Source of the DNA: Bradyrhizobium liaoningense
GTDB lineage: Bacteria; Pseudomonadota; Alphaproteobacteria; Rhizobiales; Xanthobacteraceae
Assembly (NCBI RefSeq): GCF_018130955.1
Contig: NZ_JAFCJM010000002.1
Location: 227,350 to 291,349 of the forward strand
Length of the DNA: 64,000 bases
Reading direction: 5' to 3'
This document shows positions 19,093-26,657 of this stretch, one piece after another. The position numbers and the translations under genes were made by a program. How positions within the stretch are numbered: the stretch's first letter is position 1; every line of letters starts with the position of its first letter. Under the pieces are notes generated by a model, which made no database searches, had not been told where the DNA came from, and saw only the letters and a program-made list of their open reading frames with translations.

Positions 19093-19116
19093 TAAAGCAC
19101 CATTTTGGTGCTTTAG
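19092..19116. promoter_or_regulatory. NtrC-type palindromic operator upstream of the PspA operon
   Basis: The perfect 11-bp inverted repeat CTAAAGCACCA-TTT-TGGTGCTTTAG contains GCACC-N5-GGTGC, which is the NtrC binding consensus. It lies only 9 bases from the ATG at 19083, so it could block transcription or start access, or form an mRNA hairpin. No convincing -24/-12 promoter was found just upstream. Confidence 0.55.
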
Positions 19117-19396
19117 GAAGGGGATGGTCGATCACGTTCCGCTGATCCCGATGCACTCTATTGATTAGTCGCCGGCTGCCATGGCCACGTTCAAGAGGGG
19201 CCGGTCACCTTTAGATGACAGGCATTCAAGACTTCTTGCACGTGCGGGTTGCATTTTCATCAAAAGTCGCGGGGTGCAAGAGGCGTATTCCCCAGGCGTT
19301 CCACACCTTATCCGCAGCATATCCACAGCCCCGCCCCGACGGATTTGCGAGACGTCACCAAGCACTTGCTGCGCACAAACCCACAGGCCGTCCGGT
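19093..19396. other. Intergenic region upstream of the PspA operon
   Basis: About 300 bases without a convincing gene hold the NtrC-like palindrome at the left end and presumably the operon promoter. The gap also receives the 3' end of the Cys-containing secreted protein gene. Confidence 0.45.
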
Positions 19397-19663
19397 TCAG
19401 CCGCCGGCCTGATCAAACACGGCGCGGCAGGCCTCGCTGAGGTTCGCGCGGTTGCGCCTGAGGCAGGCGGTGATGGCGCGGACGTTGGGGATCTCGCCGG
19501 CGCAGAGGCGATAGACGTCGGGGCTGCAGGCCCGGCGCTGTTCGGCCGTGCCTTGTTGGGCGTTGGCCGAGACCGAGGCGAATAGCGTGAGGAAGAGGCC
19601 GGCCGTCGAGGCCCGACGCGCCCGGCTCTTGACGCCTGCAAACCGTAGGAACCGCGCCTTCAT
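19397..19663 (-). CDS. Small secreted Cys-containing protein
   Basis: The 88-residue protein has a basic N-terminus and hydrophobic signal (AGLFLTLFASVSANA, cleavage near ANAQ). Its mature domain carries four cysteines spaced as in small rhizobial Cys-motif proteins: RRACSPDVYRLCAGEIPN, then ITACLRRNRANLSEACRAVF. Two disulfides are likely. A good AGGAGACGG ribosome site precedes the ATG. Function is unknown; the family is abundant in Bradyrhizobium periplasms. Confidence 0.8.
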   Translation of the reverse strand: MKARFLRFAGVKSRARRASTAGLFLTLFASVSANAQQGTAEQRRACSPDVYRLCAGEIPNVRAITACLRRNRANLSEACRAVFDQAGG

Positions 19664-19916
19664 GACTCCGTCTCCTGTTGGTCCGTGCCTGGATGGGCCG
19701 GTGTCGCGACAGACCTTGCGAGAAATAAATCGCTGAGAATGTGATCTCTTTCACACTGGAGCCGGCCCGGGTTTGCCTACCCTCCGCCCGGGGATTCTTA
19801 TGAAATCGCTAACCAGTCGGGCCCCGATCGTCGAATGCGTAAAATTCGATCGATCGGTTCAACTGGACCAAAAGCCGGTTTTGCGAAGTTGCGTCGTCCC
19901 GAGTGGGGAGGATGCG

Positions 19917-20096
19917 ATGAGCGAAGCCGAGTTCAATCTGTTGCTGGATGCCGTGCGGGCCGCCGTTGAGCCCGTGCCGGAGGAGGAATTCGTGCCCCGC
20001 TCTTGGAAGTTCAATGCGCCGCTCAAGGCCGCCAACGACAATGATGGTGCCTGGCCGCTGCTGCCGTTCCCCGAGGGCTGGTACGCCGTCTGCTAA
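19917..20096 (+). CDS. Small hypothetical protein (59 aa)
   Basis: The ATG at 19917 follows GGGGAGGATGCG, a good ribosome site, so the upstream part of the open frame (from 19773) is not taken as coding. The product begins MSEAEFNLLLDAVRAAVE and ends WPLLPFPEGWYAVC; it is soluble and mostly acidic. No recognised family. Confidence 0.6.
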   Translation: MSEAEFNLLLDAVRAAVEPVPEEEFVPRSWKFNAPLKAANDNDGAWPLLPFPEGWYAVC

Positions 20097-20148
20097 GACA
20101 ACACCCAGCAACACGCCGCCGGTCCGGATCAGACAGCCGGCCCTGACA

Positions 20149-20301
20149 TCAAGCTTCGACGCCCTGCGATTCGTCCCGCTTCTGCGGCTCCCTCACGGGA
20201 TCTGCGGGCGGGAAAATGCTGTCATAGATCGCGCGGGCTTCGCGAATGAGACGGGCGCGCTCCAGCTCGGATTTCGGAACAAATCGGACGATATCGCCCA
20301 C
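20149..20301 (-). CDS. Small rhizobial hypothetical protein (50 aa)
   Basis: The GTG at 20301 has GGAG a few bases upstream. The product starts MGDIVRFVPKSELERARLIR and continues with EARAIYDSIFPPADPV, a pattern I recognise from many short Bradyrhizobium proteins of unknown function. The open frame extends to 20751, but the upstream part crosses the tRNA-Cys gene and is not coding. Confidence 0.65.
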   Translation of the reverse strand: MGDIVRFVPKSELERARLIREARAIYDSIFPPADPVREPQKRDESQGVEA

Positions 20302-20565
20302 ATGCTCTCCAGCATGCTGTTGACGGGAATTACGTCGGCAAAGCGATGCGAACTCCATGCCAAGCCATCTGACTCCCGGCCGTCCAACAAGCCCGGACGA
20401 ACCCGGTGCAGTCCCGCAAATCGTGATGCCGAATCCGTTAGGCCTCTGTGACTTTCGGCACCCGGTGTTCACGGGAATGCGGCCGGCGCCGATCGGCTGC
20501 CGGTCGCGGCGCCCTGGCGAGCCGCGTCGGAGATCAAATTGGATTGGAAATTCAGAAGCTTGTGA

Positions 20566-20639
20566 TGGAGGCCACGACCAGAATTGAACTGGTGTACACG
20601 GTTTTGCAGACCGTTGCGTAACCACTCCGCCACGTGGCC
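20566..20639 (-). tRNA. tRNA-Cys (GCA)
   Basis: The cloverleaf is on the minus strand. The acceptor stem GGCCACG pairs perfectly with CGTGGCC, the anticodon loop is CTGCAAA (GCA), the T arm carries GTTCAATTC, and CCA is encoded. Length is 74 nt. The T-loop sequence is TTCAATT rather than TTCGA-type, a mild variation. Confidence 0.95.
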
Positions 20640-21057
20640 CCAATGAGGGCGGATCAATATAGGGGATCAAGGGCTTAGGCAACCGCCTTCGTCCGCGATT
20701 TCCGCAACGTTCTGCCGGAACTCGACGAGCGGCCGTGACCCGGCCGCGCATGCGGACGCGGCGAGCCTCGCACGCATGGTGCTGCGGCCGTGCCGGGCGG
20801 CTATCCGATCATCTCGGCAAGCTTGATGCTTGCACAGATGATCATCCCCCACAGCGCGAAATTGATCTCGAGCGCGGCGTACATTGGGTGTTCTTCCCTG
20901 GTGGCACCACTTCAGACTGTAGTGCTCACATTCTGCAATTCAGCAGTTCCGGGAACATTCAAGGCGAAATCGAGCATTTTTTTGTTTGCGCTTGCCTCGA
21001 TTGCGTCACAAGGAACGCAACCGATTGTTGGCGCACGCAAACTGCGGAAATGGAATC
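20640..21057. other. Intergenic region between tRNA-Cys and the ABC exporter
   Basis: 418 bases with only one possible short gene (20801-20884, minus). The segment 20900-21010 is visibly richer in A/T than its surroundings. Open frames on the plus strand here look non-coding. Confidence 0.4.
20801..20884 (-). CDS. Possible 27-residue membrane peptide
   Basis: The frame begins MYAALEINFALWGMIICASI and ends KLAEMIG: one hydrophobic helix with a short polar end. An AGGGAAG element lies about 10 bases upstream of the ATG. Similar tiny single-helix peptides occur in Bradyrhizobium, but nothing here proves expression. Confidence 0.4.
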   Translation of the reverse strand: MYAALEINFALWGMIICASIKLAEMIG

Positions 21058-21831
21058 TCAGCCGCGAGCCTCGCCCGTTGCGGCTAGATATCTGGCGATG
21101 ATCTCGTCGACGGTTCCCGTCGCCGCGACTCGTCCCTGCTGCAACAGAACGGCGCGGTTGCAGCTGCTCCTGAGCAGATCGATGTCGTGCGAGGCGAGCA
21201 CGAGAATGCCGGCGCGCGCCACGATGTCGTCGAGCCGTTGGCGCGCCTTGCGGCGGAACTGCTGGTCGCCGACGCCGATCCACTCGTCGAGCAGCACGAT
21301 CTCGCCTTCGACGGCGGTCGCGACCGCAAAGATCAGGCGCAGCATCATGCCGCTGGAATAGGTGCGCAGCGGCAGGTCGAGCTTGTCGCCGAGCTCGGTG
21401 AAATCGGCGATCTCCGCACGGCGCGCTTCGATCTCGGCGCGCCGTGCGCCGACCACGAGCCCGCGCCGCATGATGTTCTCGTAACCGGTGGCTTCCTCGT
21501 CGAACCCTGCGGCGAGATCGAACAGCGACAGGCAGCGGCCTGATACGTCCGCGTGGCCCGACGTTGGATGGTAGATACCGGCGAGAACGCGCAGCAGCGT
21601 GGTCTTGCCGGCACCGTTGGCGCCGACCAGCGCGACGCGGTCGCCGGCGCGGATGTCGAGCGTGATGTCGTTCAGCGCGCTGACGACATGGGTCTGCGTC
21701 TGGGTCTGCGGTCGCGCCATGAACGGCGTCACCGCGCGCATGAAGCGGCGGCGCAGCGAGCGGTCGCGAAACGACAGGATCGGAAACTCGACCGAGACGT
21801 TCTGAAGCAGGATGTGGGCGGATAGGCTCAT
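21058..21831 (-). CDS. Polysaccharide ABC exporter, ATP-binding subunit (Wzt/KpsT-like)
   Basis: The 257-residue ATPase has Walker A GANGAGKTTLLR, signature YSSGMMLRL and Walker B EIVLLDEWIGVGD. The DEWIGVGDxxF pattern is characteristic of the O-antigen/capsule/teichoic acid export subfamily. The start is the ATG at 21831 (MSLSAHILLQNVSVEFPIL), 10 bases after the permease stop; the longer open frame overlaps the permease and is rejected. It energises export of a surface glycan through the adjacent permease. Confidence 0.93.
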   Translation of the reverse strand: MSLSAHILLQNVSVEFPILSFRDRSLRRRFMRAVTPFMARPQTQTQTHVVSALNDITLDIRAGDRVALVGANGAGKTTLLRVLAGIYHPTSGHADVSGRCLSLFDLAAGFDEEATGYENIMRRGLVVGARRAEIEARRAEIADFTELGDKLDLPLRTYSSGMMLRLIFAVATAVEGEIVLLDEWIGVGDQQFRRKARQRLDDIVARAGILVLASHDIDLLRSSCNRAVLLQQGRVAATGTVDEIIARYLAATGEARG

Positions 21832-21841
21832 CGCGTCGTTC

Positions 21842-22672
21842 TCAAAGCCAGTACGCCACGCGGCTGCGATATTTCGCATAGCAGCCGAGCGCGAGGAGCG
21901 CGGAGCCCGCCGCGTAGGCGAGACCGAGCAGCCACTGATCGGCATCGACCGGCTGCGACAGCAAGGGTTTGCGCACGAGCTCGAGCAGCGTCGTGAACGG
22001 GTTCGCCGCGACCAGCCATTGGAACGCGGTGCCGCGCACGGCATCGGCGGTCCAGATGATCGGCGTGAGGAAGAAGATGAACTGCAATCCGCTTGTTATC
22101 GCCGAGCCGATGTCGCGAAAGCGCGCACAGAGCATGCCGAGCGCCGTCGCGCTACCGAACAGCGCGACCAGGAGGATGAGGAAGCCCGGGATCGCGAGCA
22201 CCATCGTCGCGTGCACCGGCCAGGGCATCACCAGATAGAGCACGATGACGAGCAGCAGGTGGTGCAGGAAGATGATGACGTTGCGCGCCAGCATCTGGAG
22301 CACGTGGACGATCAGCGGCGCAGGCACCGCCTTGATCAGATGACCCGACAGCACGAAGACGTTGGAGCCCTCCTGCAGCGTCGAGGCCATCAGGGTCCAG
22401 ACGATCAGGCCGACGGCAAAGGACGGCAGGAAGCTCGAGACGTCCTGCTTGAACAGTGCCGCATAGACCGTCCCGACGCTGCCGATCGTGGCCGCCAGCG
22501 TCAGCGTGATCCAGAGCGGACCGATCACGGTGCGGCGGTAGCGCAGCGAAATGTCCATCAGGGCCAGCGTGCCCCAACGATCGAACTGCAGGCCCTGCGC
22601 GAGGAGCTCTTGGGCCGCGGCCTTGATCGGGCTGTGCGTTTGCTTCGTCAACTGGCTGTCCAATTCCGGCAA
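21842..22672 (-). CDS. Polysaccharide ABC exporter permease (Wzm/KpsM-like)
   Basis: The 276-residue integral membrane protein of the ABC-2 family has six hydrophobic segments. The cytoplasmic N-terminal helix is followed by DISLRYRRTVIGPLWITLT, a typical KpsM/Wzm pre-TM1 motif. Together with the ATPase it forms a two-component glycan exporter. No glycosyltransferases are adjacent, so the exported polymer is unknown. Confidence 0.93.
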   Translation of the reverse strand: MPELDSQLTKQTHSPIKAAAQELLAQGLQFDRWGTLALMDISLRYRRTVIGPLWITLTLAATIGSVGTVYAALFKQDVSSFLPSFAVGLIVWTLMASTLQEGSNVFVLSGHLIKAVPAPLIVHVLQMLARNVIIFLHHLLLVIVLYLVMPWPVHATMVLAIPGFLILLVALFGSATALGMLCARFRDIGSAITSGLQFIFFLTPIIWTADAVRGTAFQWLVAANPFTTLLELVRKPLLSQPVDADQWLLGLAYAAGSALLALGCYAKYRSRVAYWL

Positions 22673-22763
22673 AGACCAACGGCCGGCAGGTGAGCGAGGT
22701 CTGTAACCGCCCCCTCCCCGGCGGGCAAGTCCTGCACCGGGGGCCGTGCAAACCCTAGAACGA

Positions 22764-23507
22764 TTAGGAGGGCTTGCGGCGCCGCATCGGCCTCCGGCGG
22801 CCCTTGGCCGCAGGCCTTGGCGCGAGCTCCGGCATGCTCGCCTGCACCTCGCGATAGCGCGTCAACAGCCGTTCAAAACTCGCATGCAGCGTGGCGGCGA
22901 TGTCGGGGCGCTTTTCGAGGGCCGCCAGCATCATCGCGGCGGCCTCGATGGTGGAGAGCCCGTCGCGACGCGGCTCGCGGCGCAGCCGGCCGTAGCGCGA
23001 GGGGCGTGCGGGATTGAGGATCACGCGCTGGCACTTCAGCATCCAGGGATTGCGCCACCACAGCGCCTTGGCCTGGCTCCAGGTGCCGTCGAGCAGCACC
23101 ACGCCGTCGATGCGGTTCAGGATCGCGCGCTGATTGTCGGCCGCCTCGCCCTTGCGGGTCAGCGCGACGACCTCGCTGTCGGCATCCAGATCGGCGGCGC
23201 GCGCCGAGCCGAGATAGAGCACCGCCCAGCGCGACGGATCGTCTACGGATTTTCCCAGCGCCTTGGCAAGGCTCGGCCAGGACAGCCCGACGCGAACCGT
23301 GGCGTTGGGAAAGTGCTTCGCCGTCAGCCGCGCGGTGCCGAGCGCCCTGTCCTGCTCCTGCGGATGCTGCAGGATCAGGAGCGCGATGCGGTTCTCGATC
23401 GGCTCGACGCTGTCGCAGATGCACAGCGGCATCGGCTTCTGGCAGTGCGGGCACTCGGGGATCGGCTCTGGCGGCGCGGCGGCCACGGCGTCTGACGGGT
23501 TCGACAT
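22764..23507 (-). CDS. DTW-domain tRNA-uridine aminocarboxypropyltransferase
   Basis: The 247-residue protein has an N-terminal zinc-ribbon-like CPHCQKPMPLCICDS (about residues 19-33) and LILQHPQEQDRALGTAR. The signature VVLLDGTWSQAKAL (about 137-150) and PRRDGLSTIEAAAM follow. DTW proteins such as TapT/YfiP transfer the aminocarboxypropyl group of SAM to a uridine in tRNA (acp3U). The basic C-terminal tail (RRRPMRRRKPS) could bind RNA. Single gene. Confidence 0.9.
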   Translation of the reverse strand: MSNPSDAVAAAPPEPIPECPHCQKPMPLCICDSVEPIENRIALLILQHPQEQDRALGTARLTAKHFPNATVRVGLSWPSLAKALGKSVDDPSRWAVLYLGSARAADLDADSEVVALTRKGEAADNQRAILNRIDGVVLLDGTWSQAKALWWRNPWMLKCQRVILNPARPSRYGRLRREPRRDGLSTIEAAAMMLAALEKRPDIAATLHASFERLLTRYREVQASMPELAPRPAAKGRRRPMRRRKPS

Positions 23508-23549
23508 GGGGCCGCTATACGCTGGCCGGGCTGTTACAACAACCCGCCA

Positions 23550-26500
23550 TCACTCCGCCGGGGCCTCGACCGCCGGCGAAGTGGAGCGCCGGCGCAGCCG
23601 GTCGATCAGCAGATAGATCACGGGCGTGGTGTACAGCGTCAGGATCTGCGAGACGAACAGGCCGCCGATGATGGTGATGCCCAGGGGACGGCGCAGCTCG
23701 GTGCCCGGCCCCGTCGCCACCACCAGCGGGATGCCGGCGAACAGCGCCGCCATGGTCGTCATCAGGATCGGCCGGAAGCGCGCCCGGCACGCCTCGAAGA
23801 TCGCATCCGCCGAGGACAGGCCGCGCTGGCGCTCGGCCTCCAGCGCGAAGTCCACCATCATGATGCCGTTCTTCTTGACGATGCCGATCAACAGGATGAT
23901 GCCGATGAAGGCGATCACCGTGAGCGGCGTATTGGTGAGGAGGAGCGCGAGCAGCGCGCCCAGCCCGGCCGAAGGTAGCGTCGAGATGATCGTCAACGGG
24001 TGGGCGAGACTCTCGTAGAGCACGCCGAGCACGACGTACATCGCGACCAGTGCGCCAAGGATCAAGAGCGGCTGGCGGCCGCTGGTCTTGGCGAAATCGC
24101 CGGCATTGCCATCAAAGCTGCCGCGGATGCCCTCGGGCATGTGCAGCTCCTCGACCGCGCGCTGGATGTTCTGCGTCGCGGCCTGAAGCGGCACATCAGG
24201 TAGCGCGTTGAACGAGACGGTGGTCGAGGGAAATCCCTGTGAATGGAAGACGGCGAGTGCCGCAAGCCCGCGCTGGGCGCGCACCACGGCCGACAGCGGC
24301 ACCTGTATATCACCTGCCCCCGCGACAAAGATGCGGTCGAGATTGGACGGGTCAGACTGGAACTTCGGATCGGTCTCGAGCACGATCATGTACTGGTTGC
24401 GCTGGGTATAGACGATCGAGATCTGGCGCTGCGAGAATGCGTTGTTGAGCGCGTTGTCGATGTCCTGCACGCGCACGCCGAGTCGCGATGCGGCCTGCCG
24501 GTCGATCGACAGCGTGAGCTGCAGGCCGCCCGGATCGCGATCGGCGGAAACATCCGTGATGCCTTCGACCGTCTCCATGCGCTTGGCGACGATCGGCGCC
24601 CATTTCTGCAGGAGATCCAGATCGGTGCTCGACAGCGTGTACTGGTAGTTGGAATCGCTCTGCCGTCCGCCGGCGCGGACGTCCTGCGCGGCGAACATGA
24701 AGAGCCGGATGCCGGCGACGCGAAACAGGTTGCGGCGGAGCCGATCGATTACCGTCTCGGTGGAGACATAGTTGCGCTCCTCCGGCGGCTTCAGGCTGAT
24801 GAACATGGTGCCGCGATTGGAGGCTGCCCCGCCCGGCCCGCCGCCGCTCGGCAGCACCGAGCCGATGCCCGCGACCGCCGGATCCGCCATTACGATGTCG
24901 GCGAGCTGCTGCTGCAATCCCAGCATGGCCTGGAACGAAATGTCGGCCGAGGCTCGCGTCGCGCCGATCACGAAGCCGGAATCGTCGGTCGGAAAATCGG
25001 ATTTGGGAACCTTGATGTAGAGGGTCACGGTGAGACCGATGGTGGCGAAGAACACCAGCAATGTCAGCAGCGGGAATTCGAGCGCGGTGCGCAAGGTGCG
25101 GACATAGAAGGCAACGATGCGCGACAACGAGCCTTCGATCACGCGATCGAACAGCGTCGCGGTCCCCGAGGTGGTCTGCCGGATGTAATGGGCGCAGATC
25201 ATCGGCGTTACCGTCAGCGACACCAGGGTCGAGACCACGATCGCAAATGTTAGCGTCAACGAAAACTCGCGCAGCAGGCGTCCCTGAATCCCGCTCATGA
25301 AAAGGAGCGGCGTGAACGCCGCGATCAGCGACAGGCTGATCGCGACCACGGTAAAGCCGATCTGGCGGGCTCCTTCCAGGGCTGCCTGAAGCGGCCGCAT
25401 GCCATGTTCGAGATTGCGGTACATGTTCTCGATCATGACGATGGCGTCATCGACCACGAAGCCGACGGAGATCGCAAGCGCCATCAACGACAGATTGTCG
25501 ATCGAGTAGCCGGCGACCCACATGCCGGCGCAGGTGCCGGCGAGCGCGAGCGGCACCGAAATGCCGGCCGCGATCGTCGGCGTCACCCGGCGCAGAAACA
25601 CGAACACGACCACCATGACGAGGACGGCGGTCGCCAGCAGCGTCCATTGCATATCTCGGACACTCGCACGGATCGTGCCGGTGCGGTCAACCAGGGTCGA
25701 TATCTCCACCCCCGCCGGAATCCACTGCTTCAGCTCCGGGATCAGCGCCTTGACCCGGTCGACGGTCTCAATGACGTTGGCATCGCCCTGCTTGGTGATC
25801 TGAATGATCACCGCCGGCTGCTTGTTGAACCACGCTATGGAACGAACGTTCTTGACGGAATCCTCGATCTCGGCGACGTCGGACAGCCGCACGAAATTGC
25901 CGTTCGCGCTCTTGATGATGACGTCACGGAATTCCTGCGCGGTGCGCATCTGCCGGTTGAGCGCGAGCGTTTCGCTTTGCCGCTCGCCGTTGAAGATGCC
26001 GACGGGGCCGAGCGGATTGGCGTTGATGATGGCGGTGCGGACGTCATCGGTAGCGATGCCGGCATTGGACAGCGCGACCGGATTGAGCTGGATCCGGACC
26101 GCAGGCTGGTCAGCGCCGGAGATCGTCACGTTGCCCACGCCCTGCACCTGAGAAATCCGCTGCGCGAGCACGGAATCGGCAATGTCATAGATCGCCGCCG
26201 TATTGATCGTCTTGGAGGTCAGGGCCAGAACGAACACGGGAGCTGCGGCCGTATTCGCCTTCCGGAAGCGCGGCAGCGACGGCAAGTCGCTCGGCAGGTC
26301 CGACAGTGACGCATTGATCGCGGCCTGCACGTCGCGCGCGGCGCGGTCGGTATCGCGGCCGATGTTGAACTGGAGCTGAACCACGCTCAGCCCGATCGAG
26401 CTCGTCGAGGTGATCTGGTTGATGCCGGCGATCTCGCCGAGCCGCCGCTCCAGCGGCGACGCAACGGTAGCGGCCATGACCGACGGATCGGCGCCCGGCC

Positions 26501-26654
26501 TGGTCGCGAACACGAAGATCGCGGGAAAGTCAACGTTCGGAACGGAAGCAACCGGCAGGAAGCGGTAGGCCACGAGACCCAGCAGGAAGAGGCCGATCGA
26601 CAGCAGCGTGGTGGCAACCGGCCTGCGGATGAAGGGTTCGGAGATCGAGGCCAT
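23550..26654 (-). CDS. RND efflux transporter, MdtC-like (second pump)
   Basis: The 1034-residue inner-membrane proton/drug antiporter has TM1 at about 12-32 (ATTLLSIGLFLLGLVAYRFL) and two periplasmic loops. The TM4 proton-relay motif is GFVVDDAIVMIENM (about 400) and TM10-12 are repeated in the second half. Members of this subfamily work as MdtB/MdtC-type hetero-trimers. It begins 3 bases after the stop of the preceding RND gene, so the pair is translated together. The substrate is not predictable from sequence. Confidence 0.95.
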   Translation of the reverse strand: MASISEPFIRRPVATTLLSIGLFLLGLVAYRFLPVASVPNVDFPAIFVFATRPGADPSVMAATVASPLERRLGEIAGINQITSTSSIGLSVVQLQFNIGRDTDRAARDVQAAINASLSDLPSDLPSLPRFRKANTAAAPVFVLALTSKTINTAAIYDIADSVLAQRISQVQGVGNVTISGADQPAVRIQLNPVALSNAGIATDDVRTAIINANPLGPVGIFNGERQSETLALNRQMRTAQEFRDVIIKSANGNFVRLSDVAEIEDSVKNVRSIAWFNKQPAVIIQITKQGDANVIETVDRVKALIPELKQWIPAGVEISTLVDRTGTIRASVRDMQWTLLATAVLVMVVVFVFLRRVTPTIAAGISVPLALAGTCAGMWVAGYSIDNLSLMALAISVGFVVDDAIVMIENMYRNLEHGMRPLQAALEGARQIGFTVVAISLSLIAAFTPLLFMSGIQGRLLREFSLTLTFAIVVSTLVSLTVTPMICAHYIRQTTSGTATLFDRVIEGSLSRIVAFYVRTLRTALEFPLLTLLVFFATIGLTVTLYIKVPKSDFPTDDSGFVIGATRASADISFQAMLGLQQQLADIVMADPAVAGIGSVLPSGGGPGGAASNRGTMFISLKPPEERNYVSTETVIDRLRRNLFRVAGIRLFMFAAQDVRAGGRQSDSNYQYTLSSTDLDLLQKWAPIVAKRMETVEGITDVSADRDPGGLQLTLSIDRQAASRLGVRVQDIDNALNNAFSQRQISIVYTQRNQYMIVLETDPKFQSDPSNLDRIFVAGAGDIQVPLSAVVRAQRGLAALAVFHSQGFPSTTVSFNALPDVPLQAATQNIQRAVEELHMPEGIRGSFDGNAGDFAKTSGRQPLLILGALVAMYVVLGVLYESLAHPLTIISTLPSAGLGALLALLLTNTPLTVIAFIGIILLIGIVKKNGIMMVDFALEAERQRGLSSADAIFEACRARFRPILMTTMAALFAGIPLVVATGPGTELRRPLGITIIGGLFVSQILTLYTTPVIYLLIDRLRRRSTSPAVEAPAE

Positions 26655-26657
26655 CGC

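Noticed and set aside
19117..19396. Sigma-54 promoter for the PspA operon
   Set aside because: Searched for GG-N10-GC with TGGCAC/TTGCA-like boxes on the minus strand; the best candidates lack the key GG, so none is claimed.
20790..21101. 103-codon plus-strand frame near tRNA-Cys
   Set aside because: No ribosome site, A/T-rich stretch, overlaps the end of the ABC ATPase gene on the other strand.
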